42,949 nt of DNA from Pseudomonadota bacterium (GTDB lineage Bacteria > Myxococcota_A > UBA796 > SXON01). The stretch is from assembly GCA_030684355.1 (NCBI GenBank), contig JAUXTN010000213.1:1-42949 (forward strand), written 5' to 3'. Numbering within the stretch: position 1 is the first letter of the stretch; the number at the start of each line of letters is the position of its first letter. The notes below the pieces were generated by a model that was given only the letters and a program-made list of their open reading frames with translations, was not told the origin of the DNA and did not search any database. The position numbers and the translations under genes were made by a program. Shown piece by piece: positions 32,903 through 42,300 of the stretch.

Positions 32903-34519
32903 GTGACGCCTCCCCCCGACCGCCCCTCCCGTCGTATGCCGCTCCTGCTCGGGCTCGTGGCGGCCGCCGCGGCCGTGGTGACCGTCGGATCCGTGCTCAC
33001 CCGCGCGTCGCCCATCGCCTACGGCGGCGATCGCCCGAACTTCGTCGTGCTCGACATCGACTCGCTGCGCTACGACCACGTCGGGGCCACGCGCCAACAC
33101 GGGTCCGTCACCCCCACGCTCGACGCCCTCGCGGCGCGCGGCGCGCGCTTCACGCACGCCTACAGCCAGTCGGGCTGGACGATGCCCGCGCTCGTCAGCC
33201 ACCTCACCGGGGCGCTCCCCGTGGTCATCGCCGCCGCCGACGGCCAGGTGTCGTGGCGGCCGGCCCACGCGCGCGACCTGCCCGAGATCCTGGGCCTCTA
33301 CGGCTACACCACCGCCGCGTTCTGGGGGAGCACCATCCCCGGCACGATGAGCAGCGCGATGGGGCTGACGTTCGGGACCGTCTCGATGCATCCCAACGCG
33401 GAGCTGCTCGCGCAGCCGCCGACGCACGAGGTGGTCGACTTCCTGAAGGGGGCGCCGAAGGAGCCCTTCTTCGCGTACGTCCACGACATCGACCTCCACC
33501 ACCCGCTGAGCTACCGCACGCGGGACGGGCGGGTGCCCTTCGATCGCGCGTCGACGCCCACGGACCTCCCCAACTACCAGCGCATCCACGCCGCGGTGGC
33601 CGCGACGGCCGGAGAGGAGGCGGCCCGCGACGCCGTGCTCGCCCGCTACGACGGGGTGCTCCACCTCTACGACAACGCCGTGGGGCGCATCCTCGCGGCG
33701 CTCGACAACGCGGGGCTCGCCGAGCGCACGGTCGTCGTCGTGACCTCGGACCACGGGGAGGACTTCTACGAGCACGCCCTCGCCGAGCACGGGCTCCTCT
33801 ACGACACGACGCTCCACGTGCCGCTCATCGTCTACGACCCCGTCGCGACGCCCGTGACGATCGACACGATCGTGCAGTCGGTGGACCTCGCGCCCACCCT
33901 GCTCGCGCGCGCGGGCATCCCGGTCGACGCGACGATGGACGGCCACTCCCTGCTCCCGCTCCTCGGGGGCCCGGGGGAGCCCTACCCCGAGCGCGCGGTG
34001 TTCAGCCTCTCCGAGGCCTGCCACGTCTCGTTGCGCACGCGCACGCACAAGCTCGTCCTGCGGGACCTGCGCCCCCAGGAGGGGCGGATGTGGCACGCCG
34101 TGGGCGGGGCAAACGGGGTGGTGGTGACCCTCGCGGCGTTCGCGGCGGCGCACCCGCTCGACGACGCGCCGCTGGCAGACTGCTCGGCGATGAAGCGCCC
34201 GGCGGACGGCGGGACGACCGCCCAGGTGGGGCCGAGCCCCGACGAGCTCGCCATCGAGCTCTACGACCTCGTGGCGGACCCCGGCGAGCACACCAACCTC
34301 GTCGCCGCGCAGCCCGACAAGGCCGCGGAGATGCTCGTGCCGCTCCTGACGACGTTGGCGGACCGCCGCGCCGCGCTGGTGGACGCCCCGCGCGAGGTGA
34401 TGACCCCCGCGCAGATCCAGGCGCTCAAGGACAACGGGTACTGGGGCCTCGTGCACCCGGGGGCGGCGGCCGGGGAGGCGGCGCCGGTCCCGCCCGGGAC
34501 GGCTCCGGCCGCGCGGTAG
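32903..34519 (+). CDS. Membrane-anchored sulfatase-fold hydrolase or transferase
   Basis: 538 residues from GTG 32903, with an N-terminal helix (LLLGLVAAAAAVVTVGSVL) as signal or anchor. The alkaline-phosphatase-like fold is clear: NFVVLDIDSLRYDHVG (Asp51, Asp53), YSQSGWTMPALVSHLTG (87-103), YVHDIDLHHP, VVVVTSDHGEDFYEH (Asp283, His284) and LYDTTLHVPLIVY. Classical sulfatases have a C/S-x-P-x-R nucleophile site converted to formylglycine; here the aligned residues are Thr93-Met-Pro95-Ala-Leu, so Thr93 may act directly, as in phosphoethanolamine transferases. A role in removing or adding sulfate or phosphate at the envelope is inferred. The C-terminus is Gly/Ala/Pro-rich. Confidence 0.88.
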   Translation: MTPPPDRPSRRMPLLLGLVAAAAAVVTVGSVLTRASPIAYGGDRPNFVVLDIDSLRYDHVGATRQHGSVTPTLDALAARGARFTHAYSQSGWTMPALVSHLTGALPVVIAAADGQVSWRPAHARDLPEILGLYGYTTAAFWGSTIPGTMSSAMGLTFGTVSMHPNAELLAQPPTHEVVDFLKGAPKEPFFAYVHDIDLHHPLSYRTRDGRVPFDRASTPTDLPNYQRIHAAVAATAGEEAARDAVLARYDGVLHLYDNAVGRILAALDNAGLAERTVVVVTSDHGEDFYEHALAEHGLLYDTTLHVPLIVYDPVATPVTIDTIVQSVDLAPTLLARAGIPVDATMDGHSLLPLLGGPGEPYPERAVFSLSEACHVSLRTRTHKLVLRDLRPQEGRMWHAVGGANGVVVTLAAFAAAHPLDDAPLADCSAMKRPADGGTTAQVGPSPDELAIELYDLVADPGEHTNLVAAQPDKAAEMLVPLLTTLADRRAALVDAPREVMTPAQIQALKDNGYWGLVHPGAAAGEAAPVPPGTAPAAR

Positions 34520-34614
34520 CGGGGCGTCGAGCGCGCGATCGTGCCGATGTGGACGCGCGCCCCGAGGGTTGCCGACCCGATAACGATAGACAGGCCGTGC
34601 GCTGGCCGGCCTGG

Positions 34615-37341
34615 CTACCCCGTGTTCCGCATCCCCGCCGCGATGCCCGTGAACGTCGTGAGCAGCGCGGCGTCGAGCTCCGGATCCCGGGCGCCGGCCC
34701 GGGCACGCCGGATGAGCACCGCCTGGAGGATGTTCAGCGGGTCGACGTAGGGGTTGCGCACCGCGATCGAGCGCCGGAGGACGCCGTTGCCGACGAGCAG
34801 CTCGTGGGTGCCCCGCAGGTGGAGCAGCGTGTCGCGCGTCACGACGAAGCGGCGGCGCAGGTCCCGGCCGAGCGGCCAGAGATCCTGCGGCACGAGCAGC
34901 GCCTCGTAGCGGGCGTGCACGTCGGGGAGGGCCTTGGCGAGCACCATCTCGACGAGGTCGAGCGCGGTCGCGAAGAAGGGCCAGCCCTCGAGCATCTCGC
35001 GGAGCCCGGCCTCGCCGTGCGCGCCCAACTCGGCCTTCAGGGCCTCGCCCACGCCGAGCCAGGCGGGGAGCATGAGCCGCACCTGGGTCCACGCGAACTG
35101 CCAGGGGATCGCGCGCAGGCTCTCCACGCCGCCGCTCGGGGCCTCCCCCGGCTTCGCCCGCCGCGCGGGCCGGCTCCCGATGTTCAGCCGCGCGAGCTCG
35201 TCCACCGGGGTGCACGCGCGGAAGTACGGGACGAAGCTGGGATCGCCCTTCACCACGCCGCGGTAGGCGTCGCGCGAGGTGGCGGCGAGGCGATCCATCG
35301 TGACGCGCCACGCCGGCGTCGGCGGCTCCGGCGGGCTCAACGTCGCCTCCAGCACGGCGGTCGTGTAGACCTCGAGCGTGCGGATGGCGATGTCGAGGAG
35401 CCCGAAGCGCGCCTGGATGGCCTCGCCCTGCTCGGTCACGCGCAGCGAGCCGTCGACCGATCCCGGCGGCTGGGCGCGGATCGCCGCGTGGGTCGGCCCG
35501 CCCCCGCGCCCGACCGTGCCGCCGCGCCCGTGGAAGAGCGTCACCTTCACGCCCGCGGCCCAGCTCGCCGCCACGACCGCCTCCTGCGCGCGGTAGAGCG
35601 CCCAGGTCGCCGCGAGCTGCCCCGCGTCCTTCGCGGAGTCCGAGTACCCGATCATCACCTCGTGGCGCGGGTCCCGTTCGCCATCGGACGGCCCGCCCTG
35701 CAGGTGCGCGCGCACCCACGGGATCGCGAGGAGCGCCGCCACGACGCTGCCCGCGTGCTCCAGGTCGGTGAGCGTCTCGAACAGGGGCACCACCCGCATC
35801 GGCGGGCCCGACCGCTCCGTCGCGAAGCGCATGCGCGCCTCCCGCTGGAGGAGCTCGACGGCGAGCACGTCCGAGGGTGCGCGGGCCATGGAGATGACGT
35901 AGGCGCCGAGCGATCCGGCGGGCTCCTGCGCGGCGACGGCGAAGGTGCCGAGCACGTCGCGGACCGGCGCGGGGACGGTGGGATCGTCCCAGAGGTACGG
36001 AGGCACCAGCGGCCGGGCGCCCTCGAGCTCGCCGGTGAGGAACGCGACGCGCGCGGCCTCGTCCCAGGACGCGTACTCCCCGACGCCCACGGCGCGGGTG
36101 ACGAGGTCGAGGGCCTCGGTGTGGCGCGGCGCCTCCTGGCGCAGGTCGAGCCGGAACAGGGTGAGCCCGAAGGCCGCGACGCGCCAGAGGAGGTCCCGCA
36201 GGCGGCCGTCGGCGAGGAGGTCGTCCCCGGTCTCGCGGAGCGAGCGGCGGCAGAGGACCAGGGGCGCGAGGAGCGTGTGGACGTCGAGGAGCACGTCGGG
36301 GGAGGGGGCGAGGGGGGCGTCGAGCGACCGCGCCGCCCAGTCCCGGGTGGCCGCGAGGCGCTCGCGGAGCGGTTTCAGGAGCGCGCGGTAGGGCTCCCAG
36401 TCGTCGCCCGCCGCCGCGACGAGGTCGAGGCTGGCGACGCCGATCGAGAGCTCGTCCCGCAGGGCGTCCACCTCGCGGTAGAGTAGCTCCGCCGCCATCC
36501 ACCGGCCGAGCAGCACCACCCGGCGCGTCGTCTCGGGGGTCACGTTCGGGTTCCCGTCGCGGTCGCCGCCCATCCACGAGCCGAAGTGCAGCGGGGCGGC
36601 GTCGTCGGGGAGGGGCGGGCCGCCGAGGGCGCGGCGGGCACGGTCGACGCTGCGGAGCGTGGCGGGGACGGCGTCCCAGAGCACCTGCTCCACGACGACG
36701 AGCCCCGCGCGGGCCTCGTCCTCGGGGGTCGGCCGTTCGCGTCGCACGTCGGGGGTCTCCCACGCGGAGGTCACCAGCCGCGCGAGCGACGCGTGCCACG
36801 CCTCGATCTCCGGGGGGACCATCGCGAGGCGGTCGCGCGCGTCGAGCAGCGCGGCGACCTCCGTGTACTTCTTCCCGAGGGTGCGCCGCTGGGACTGCGT
36901 CGGATGGGCCGTCAGCACCAGCTCGATCGCGAGCCCGTCGACCGCGTGCCACAGGGCCTCCGGCTCGATGCCCGCGGCGAGGAGCCGCTCGAAGGACTCC
37001 GCCGGCGACCCCCGCTGCGGCCCGCCCCCGGCCGAGGCCCACGCCCGGCGCCGCCGGATGCGGTGGTGCTGCTCGGCCACGTTCGCGAGGTCGAGGAAGT
37101 GGGCGAACGCACGGGCGACCTCGTTCGCGCGGCGCGGGGGCAGCGTGGCGAGCAGGTCCTCCAGGGCCACCGCCGCGTCGGCGTTCCCGGCCCGCGCGGC
37201 CTTCGAGAGCGCGCGAACCTCCTCCACGGTCTCGTAGAGGCCGGGCTCGCCGCGCGCGCGGAGCACCTCCCCGAGCACCTCGCCGAGCAGGCGCACGTCG
37301 GCGCGGAGAGGGGCCTGGGTGTCCTCGGAATCGGCGTTCAT
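34615..37341 (-). CDS. ppc: Phosphoenolpyruvate carboxylase
   Basis: 908 residues, full length for the bacterial enzyme. It fixes bicarbonate onto PEP to give oxaloacetate, refilling the TCA cycle. Active-site motifs are complete: VLTAHPTQSQRRT (His146), SWMGGDRDGNP (255-265), FRLDLRQE (396-403), GYSDSAKDAG (565-574) and FHGRGGTVGRGGGP (603-616). The C-terminus ends GIAAGMRNTG, the conserved terminal motif. Start ATG 37341 gives MNADSEDTQAPLRADV, reasonable for the family. Cytoplasmic homotetramer. It converges on the sulfatase-fold gene with 95 bp between. Confidence 0.98.
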   Translation of the reverse strand: MNADSEDTQAPLRADVRLLGEVLGEVLRARGEPGLYETVEEVRALSKAARAGNADAAVALEDLLATLPPRRANEVARAFAHFLDLANVAEQHHRIRRRRAWASAGGGPQRGSPAESFERLLAAGIEPEALWHAVDGLAIELVLTAHPTQSQRRTLGKKYTEVAALLDARDRLAMVPPEIEAWHASLARLVTSAWETPDVRRERPTPEDEARAGLVVVEQVLWDAVPATLRSVDRARRALGGPPLPDDAAPLHFGSWMGGDRDGNPNVTPETTRRVVLLGRWMAAELLYREVDALRDELSIGVASLDLVAAAGDDWEPYRALLKPLRERLAATRDWAARSLDAPLAPSPDVLLDVHTLLAPLVLCRRSLRETGDDLLADGRLRDLLWRVAAFGLTLFRLDLRQEAPRHTEALDLVTRAVGVGEYASWDEAARVAFLTGELEGARPLVPPYLWDDPTVPAPVRDVLGTFAVAAQEPAGSLGAYVISMARAPSDVLAVELLQREARMRFATERSGPPMRVVPLFETLTDLEHAGSVVAALLAIPWVRAHLQGGPSDGERDPRHEVMIGYSDSAKDAGQLAATWALYRAQEAVVAASWAAGVKVTLFHGRGGTVGRGGGPTHAAIRAQPPGSVDGSLRVTEQGEAIQARFGLLDIAIRTLEVYTTAVLEATLSPPEPPTPAWRVTMDRLAATSRDAYRGVVKGDPSFVPYFRACTPVDELARLNIGSRPARRAKPGEAPSGGVESLRAIPWQFAWTQVRLMLPAWLGVGEALKAELGAHGEAGLREMLEGWPFFATALDLVEMVLAKALPDVHARYEALLVPQDLWPLGRDLRRRFVVTRDTLLHLRGTHELLVGNGVLRRSIAVRNPYVDPLNILQAVLIRRARAGARDPELDAALLTTFTGIAAGMRNTG

Positions 37342-37456
37342 CCGGCTCTATAACCGGTGGGCCGCCGGGTTCCCGGTTCGTCGGCACCCGCCCCGCACCG
37401 GGGCGGCTGAAAGCCCATCGACAGTGCCGCGCGTGGGCGTGCGGTATCCTTGTAGG

Positions 37457-38257
37457 ATGAACCTCCTCTTCCTACTCGCGTGCACCGGCTCGCCCGCGCC
37501 CATCGGCGACGCCATCCCGCTGGACACCGCCACCGAGGGCCACGACAGCGGCGAGCCCCCCCTCGACATCGACCAGCGCGGCGAGAACCTCGGGTCGGGC
37601 CCCGGCGACTACGCGGTCGACTTCCTCGCGGACACCACCTACACCTCGCTCCAGGTCGAGATCGACTGGGTCGCCGGCCACGCCCCCGACGAGGACGCCC
37701 TCGACCACCTCCGGACCACGCTCGAGGCGCTCTGCAACAAGCCCGGCGGCGTGCAGATCCTCCTCGACGACGAGCTGCCCGACCAGGGCGCGCCCGCGTG
37801 GTCCTACGACGCCGCCGAGGACCTCGAGATCGACTGGCGCGACCGCTACCGCGACCCCGACACCGGCGTGGCGGTCCTCTACTACCTCTACGTCGACGGC
37901 CACTCCGACCGCGACACCGACGCCGGGCGCATCCTCGGGTACGCGTACCACGGGTCGAGCCTCCTCATGTTCGCCGAGACGATGGCGGACGTGAGCGCCG
38001 GCCTCCTCGGCCTCGGCGGCGGGGTCGAGCCCACCGTGCTCGTCCACGAGGCGGGCCACGTGCTCGGCCTCGTGAACAACGGCGTCGAGATGGTCACCGG
38101 GCACGAGGACCCCGACCACACGCACCACGACGCGAACGAGGAGTGCATCATGTACTGGGCCGCGGAGACCGACGCGATCGGCGACCTCCTCGGCGGCGGC
38201 ACCCCCGACTTCGACGAGGAGTGCCGCGCGGACATGCAGGCGGCGGGGGGGCGGTAG
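37457..38257 (+). CDS. Metzincin-like zinc metalloprotease lipoprotein
   Basis: 266 residues from ATG 37457. Signal MNLLFLLACTG has the lipobox LLAC (Cys9). The zinc motif VLVHEAGHVLGLVNNG contains His197, Glu198, His201 and Gly204; the third ligand position of HExxHxxGxxH is Asn207 rather than His. Downstream GHEDPDHTHHDANEECIMYW looks like the His/Asp-rich segment plus Met-turn (CIMYW) of a bacterial lipoprotein protease family related to archaemetzincins and matrixins, where one of these residues may replace the third ligand. The preceding TATCCT box, 6 nt before the ATG, suggests a leaderless mRNA. Likely degrades extracellular peptides. Confidence 0.85.
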   Translation: MNLLFLLACTGSPAPIGDAIPLDTATEGHDSGEPPLDIDQRGENLGSGPGDYAVDFLADTTYTSLQVEIDWVAGHAPDEDALDHLRTTLEALCNKPGGVQILLDDELPDQGAPAWSYDAAEDLEIDWRDRYRDPDTGVAVLYYLYVDGHSDRDTDAGRILGYAYHGSSLLMFAETMADVSAGLLGLGGGVEPTVLVHEAGHVLGLVNNGVEMVTGHEDPDHTHHDANEECIMYWAAETDAIGDLLGGGTPDFDEECRADMQAAGGR

Positions 38258-38376
38258 GGGCGGTCGAGGGGGTCCGGGGGCGCGCCTCGGCGTCGACGCC
38301 CAGGCCGTTGTCATGCGCGCGCGCTCCGAGGGGAATGAGCGGCGCCCGAGCGAACTCGTCGGCTATCTTCTTGTGC

Positions 38377-39672
38377 ATGGGTTCCGTCCTCCTCCTCCTC
38401 CTCGCCGGCTGTGTCGAGTACGGGATCACGCCCGAGCCGACGCCGACGTACCCGGACATCGTGGTGAGCCCCGGCACCCTGGCGTTGACGGGGGCCTGCG
38501 ATGCCGAGCCCGGCGAGCTCGTCGTCACGAATGACGGGAGCGCGCCCCTCACCCTGGCGACCGTCGCCGCTGAGGGGGCCGACCTCGTCGACGCGCCCGA
38601 TCTCCCCGCGGTGATCGCGCCCGGCGAGTCGCTGCTGCTCTCGCTGCTCATCGCCCCCGGCACCGGTTTTGTGCTCCTCGGCAGTGACGACCCCGACGCG
38701 CCCGTCCTCGCCGTGCCGATCGCGGCGGAGGGGAACGAGCACCCGGTCGTCGCGATCCTCTCGCCCTACGAGGATCAACGGGTGCCGGCCGAGGGCACCT
38801 TCGCGCTCTCCGCCCTCGTCTCCGACGCCGAGGACGCGGCGCCCACCCTCGCGTTCCAGTGGGTGTCGAGCCTCGCCGGGCCGGTCGGCGGCATCGCCGT
38901 GGCCGACGAGGACGGCTTCGTGCGCATGGACTGGCCCGCCGAGGCACGCGTGAGCGGGCCGCAGACCCTCGTGCTGCGCGCCACCGACAGGTGCGGTGCC
39001 ATCGGCGAGCAGACGCTCTTCTACTGCCAGGACGGCCCCTTCACCTACGACTCGCTCGTCGAGGACGCGTGGCACACGGAGTCCGCGGCGGTCGTCGACC
39101 CGACCGCGGGCACCCTCGCGCTCGGCGCCCCCGAGGAGGCGGCGGTGGGCGCGGGCTTCGACGCCTTCTCCCTCGTCAACGCGGAGGCGGTCTCCGCGAC
39201 GTTCCGGGTGCGCACCGTCGGCGAGGTCACCGGCTTCTCCCTCACCGCGCTCGACGGAGACGAAGCCAGCGCCGGCTGGATCGGCGGCGGTGGGTGCGGG
39301 CTCGGCTTCGGCGGCGGCGCGGCGTGCACCGACGGCCCGGCGCTCCCCGGCTGGTCCCTCGCGTTCTACGCTGCGGAGGGCGAGGGCTGCCTCGCGGCGG
39401 AGCACCTCGCGTGGACCTTCGATGGAGACGTGTCGACCTGGGCCGCCTGCGCCCCCACGTCTTCCCTCTACGATGGCGGGTGGCACGACGTCAGCGTGGT
39501 CGTCGCGGCGCCGCGCGTGGCCGTGTCGATCGACGGCGCCCCGGTGCTCGACGCCGCGCTCGACTCGACGTGGAGCTTCTCGGCCTTCCTCGGCTTCACC
39601 GCCGCCACGCACGGCGCCGGGACGGTGGAGATCATGGACTTCGCGGTGACGGACGCGGACTGCCGGCAGTAG
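38377..39672 (+). CDS. Lipoprotein with choice-of-anchor-D-like and lectin-like domains
   Basis: 431 residues from ATG 38377; a CTC run gives the signal MGSVLLLLLAGC (Cys12). Residues about 27-115 resemble a choice-of-anchor D/ASH-type beta domain (DIVVSPGTLALTGACDAEPG, VVTNDGSAPLTLATV, APGESLLLSLLIAPGTG). 120-215 is an Ig/PKD-like domain (VVAILSPYEDQRVPAEGTF, FQWVSSLAGPVGGI). From about 225 on comes a concanavalin/LamG-like sandwich with a Cys cluster (GGGGCGLGFGGGAAC). Such modules bind sugars or proteins at the cell surface. TATCTT ends 7 nt before the start. Confidence 0.82.
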   Translation: MGSVLLLLLAGCVEYGITPEPTPTYPDIVVSPGTLALTGACDAEPGELVVTNDGSAPLTLATVAAEGADLVDAPDLPAVIAPGESLLLSLLIAPGTGFVLLGSDDPDAPVLAVPIAAEGNEHPVVAILSPYEDQRVPAEGTFALSALVSDAEDAAPTLAFQWVSSLAGPVGGIAVADEDGFVRMDWPAEARVSGPQTLVLRATDRCGAIGEQTLFYCQDGPFTYDSLVEDAWHTESAAVVDPTAGTLALGAPEEAAVGAGFDAFSLVNAEAVSATFRVRTVGEVTGFSLTALDGDEASAGWIGGGGCGLGFGGGAACTDGPALPGWSLAFYAAEGEGCLAAEHLAWTFDGDVSTWAACAPTSSLYDGGWHDVSVVVAAPRVAVSIDGAPVLDAALDSTWSFSAFLGFTAATHGAGTVEIMDFAVTDADCRQ

Positions 39673-39680
39673 CCTTGGCT

Positions 39681-39697
39681 CGGCTGGGCGTTAGCCG
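39681..39697. terminator. Weak hairpin between convergent genes
   Basis: CGGCT-gggcgtt-AGCCG lies in the 31-bp gap between genes ending at 39672 (plus) and 39704 (minus). The 5-bp stem has no T-run, so termination is only suggested. Confidence 0.3.
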
Positions 39698-39703
39698 GCG
39701 GGG

Positions 39704-40324
39704 CTACGGACAGGCCCCGCTGCACGGCAACAGCGCATCGAACGCCCCCGTGATGCTGCCGCCGCCATCCTCCGCGGTCCACACGCCCGAGAGGGTGCCC
39801 GCTATCGCGTAGGTCTGCAGATCCAGCCGCTCGAACCGGGAGATCCCGAGTGCCCACGCCGTGCTCCCCCCGGAGCCGTAGCCCCAGGCGCCCGCCCCGT
39901 CTCCGATCATCCACGTCGCCTCGGCCGGCTCGGTCCAGTCGCCAGTGGCCGCGCGGCTGAAGGTGACGGCGGCCCAGGGGCGGCTGTCCTCGCCGCGGTA
40001 GCAGGCCACGGTGCCCGCGACGTTCCCGAGGGCGTCGCTCCAGTAGCGCACGAACACGCTGTCGCCGTCGGCCTCGGTGCAGTCCACGGCGAAGGCGGCG
40101 CCGCGCCAGGTGCCCTCCACGTGGAGCGCCCCCGCCAGCGGCGCCGGATCGCCCGTCTCCGTGTCGGTGTCCCCGGCCGTGTCGGTGTCGGTGTCGGCCG
40201 TGTCGGTGTCGGCCGTGTCGGGGTGGCCGGTCTCCCCGCCGGGACCGGCGGTGTCGGTGTCCTCCGCCGTGTCGGCCCCCGCGTCGGAGGGCGCGACACA
40301 CCCCATCCAGACCAGCAGGATCAC
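39704..40324 (-). CDS. Lipoprotein with Asp/Thr-rich linker
   Basis: 206 residues from GTG 40324, overlapping the stop of the FG-GAP gene (GTGA). Signal VILLVWMGC gives Cys9. A long linker (about 12-55) repeats DTAD/DTDT. The mature domain starts LAGALHVEGTWRGAAFAVDC, then FVRYWSDALGNVAGTVACYR, DWTEPAEATWMIGDGAGAWG and TLSGVWTAEDGGGSITGAFD. This is a beta-rich fold of about 150 residues not recognised. Four Cys could pair. The linker is like that of the MYXO-CTERM-like protein, suggesting a surface stalk. Probably co-translated with the upstream gene. Confidence 0.8.
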   Translation of the reverse strand: MILLVWMGCVAPSDAGADTAEDTDTAGPGGETGHPDTADTDTADTDTDTAGDTDTETGDPAPLAGALHVEGTWRGAAFAVDCTEADGDSVFVRYWSDALGNVAGTVACYRGEDSRPWAAVTFSRAATGDWTEPAEATWMIGDGAGAWGYGSGGSTAWALGISRFERLDLQTYAIAGTLSGVWTAEDGGGSITGAFDALLPCSGACP

Positions 40325-42300
40325 GGGCAGGCCACGTCCGCCCACTCGTCGACGTTGTTCGTCTCGTCGCACTCGTTCACGCTGTCGGTCCCGAATCCGT
40401 CGTCGTCGACCACCGCGATGAAGCCGTAGAGCCCGATGTCGGCGGGGGCAAGCTCGAAGGTGATGCCCTCGAGGATCGCGCCGGCGGGGACGAGCGGGAG
40501 GTCGTAGGTGCCGATGAGGCGGGGCGACTCGTCGTCGGCGTAGAGCGCGAGGATCGCGCCGGCGTCGACATCGGAGCCACCCTGGTTGGCGACCTGGACC
40601 GCCACCTGGACCGGTCCGTAGTCGCAATCGGCCACGCACACGTCCTTGATGCTGGCGACGAGGTCGGGCGTGGAGGGGTCGTCTGCCGCCACGCGCGCGC
40701 GGTACACGTTGTACTTGAGCCAGGACGCCTCGGGCGTCGCCGGCACGCTGCCGTCGGGGTTGATGTTCGTGATCGCGAAGTCGTGCGTGGCCCAGGTGCT
40801 GCCCGCCGCCGGCCAGCCGTCGCCGTCGTGCTCCAGCGCCACGGCGAGGCCCCAGGTGGCGCCGTAGTTGCTCACGAGCACGATCTCGGTGTGCCCGTCC
40901 GCGTCGAGGTCGGCCACGACCGGGTACTCGAACACCGTGCCGGAGGCGTGGTCGTTGTTGATGTACATGGTCGCGCCGCTGGCGCCGTCCAGGATCTTGA
41001 AGCTGTCCTGGTCGGCGAAGAGCACCTCCAGCGCGCCGTCGTTGTTCACGTCGTAGCCCGCGCACCCGGCGAGGCCGGAGGTGTCGTTCATCGGCACGGA
41101 CCAGACGGCGGTGCCGTCGAGCTCGTACATCACGAGCGTCTGGTAGGCGGGCCAGACCACCTCGGCCACGCCGTCCCCGTCGAAGTCTCCGGCGCACGGC
41201 GGGCCGGGCTGCGGGGTGGCGCCGTAGGTGCGGCTGTAGATGGCGGTGCCATCGTCCTCCCAGAGCGTCCAATTCCGGCCCACGAAGCCGATCTCGGCCT
41301 CGTCGTCGGCGTCGGCGTTCAGGAGGATGGGCCAGAACCCGTACGTTCCGACCTCGCCCGTGGTCCAGAGCACGGTACCGTCGCTGTCGTACGCGGTGCC
41401 CGTCATGAAGATCTCCTGATCGCCGTCCTGGTCGACGTCGCCCACCGCCGCGATGCGGTAGGGGTTGGACACGGAGGCGTTGAGGCTGAACAGCACCGTG
41501 CCGCTCGGCCCGTCGAGGATGAGATCGTCGGCGATGATCTCGGGCGTCCCGTCCCCCTCGAGATCGGCCACGCTCACGAGCGGGTACGACGTGGAGGATG
41601 GCGAGCGGCTCGCCGTCCACTTGAGCGTGCCGTCCCCCTCGAGCGCGATGGGCCGCTGCGAGCTGTCGTAGCCGACCACGTCGGGGCGCCCGTCGGAGTC
41701 GATGTCCGCGATGATGACGCCGCCCGTGGTGCTGACCCCCGAGTAGACCCACTTCTCGATGCCGGTCGCGCCGTCGACCGCGACGATGTGGCCGCTGCTG
41801 CCGAACGCTACGATGACGACCTCGGGGCTGTCGTCCTCGTCGATCTGGCCGTCCCCGTTGTCGTCGTCGAGGTTGCCGATGACGGGCTGGGAGTAGGAGT
41901 TCGACGCGCTCGCGTCGACCGACGGCGCGCGGAACGTCCACTTCGTCCGCACGCTCCAGGGGTCGACCACCTCGGTGCCGCCGCCGCCCGTAGTGCCCTG
42001 ACACTCCTCCACGATGCTGATGAGCCCGGGGTCCCCTACGTCCAGCACCGGGCATTCCTCGTCGAGGCAGTCGGCACGGCCGTTGGCGTTGGCGTCAGGG
42101 AAGTCCTCGTCGACGAGGCCGTCCCCGTCGTCGTCCCAGCCGTTGCACTCCTCGACGGGCGGCGCCACGGTGTCGGTGTCCTCCACCGGCGGGACGACGG
42201 GATCCCCGCTGTCGAAGGGCTCCGGATCGTCGGGCTTGCCGCTGATGCTGTTGTCGACGGCGCACGCGGCGAGGAGGAGCAGGACGAAGGAGTGGCGCAA
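40321..42300 (-). CDS. Lipoprotein with FG-GAP/VCBS repeats and CARDB-like domain
   Basis: 659 residues from TTG 42300, chosen because GGAGA lies 5 nt upstream and it opens the signal LRHSFVLLLLAAC. Acidic loops (GWDDDGDGLVDEDFPDANAN) bind calcium. Seven or so FG-GAP/VCBS-like repeats follow (VIGNLDDDNGDGQIDEDDSP, IIADIDSDGRPDVVGY, VADLEGDGTPEIIADD, GDVDQDGDQEIFM, GDFDGDGVAEVVWP, YDVNNDGALEVLF, ADLDADGHTEIVLV), the blades of a calcium-binding propeller. The C-terminal 110 residues (YGPVQVAVQVANQGGSDVDAG, CDETNNVDEW) form a CARDB cell-adhesion-like domain. A surface adhesion or scaffold role is likely. The downstream lipoprotein overlaps by 4 nt. Confidence 0.9.
   Translation of the reverse strand: MRHSFVLLLLAACAVDNSISGKPDDPEPFDSGDPVVPPVEDTDTVAPPVEECNGWDDDGDGLVDEDFPDANANGRADCLDEECPVLDVGDPGLISIVEECQGTTGGGGTEVVDPWSVRTKWTFRAPSVDASASNSYSQPVIGNLDDDNGDGQIDEDDSPEVVIVAFGSSGHIVAVDGATGIEKWVYSGVSTTGGVIIADIDSDGRPDVVGYDSSQRPIALEGDGTLKWTASRSPSSTSYPLVSVADLEGDGTPEIIADDLILDGPSGTVLFSLNASVSNPYRIAAVGDVDQDGDQEIFMTGTAYDSDGTVLWTTGEVGTYGFWPILLNADADDEAEIGFVGRNWTLWEDDGTAIYSRTYGATPQPGPPCAGDFDGDGVAEVVWPAYQTLVMYELDGTAVWSVPMNDTSGLAGCAGYDVNNDGALEVLFADQDSFKILDGASGATMYINNDHASGTVFEYPVVADLDADGHTEIVLVSNYGATWGLAVALEHDGDGWPAAGSTWATHDFAITNINPDGSVPATPEASWLKYNVYRARVAADDPSTPDLVASIKDVCVADCDYGPVQVAVQVANQGGSDVDAGAILALYADDESPRLIGTYDLPLVPAGAILEGITFELAPADIGLYGFIAVVDDDGFGTDSVNECDETNNVDEWADVACP

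Noticed and set aside
32609..37387. A 1592-codon open frame on the minus strand
   Set aside because: It runs out of phase through ppc and antisense to the sulfatase-fold and lipoprotein genes; its translation is Arg/Pro/Gly-rich with no domain.
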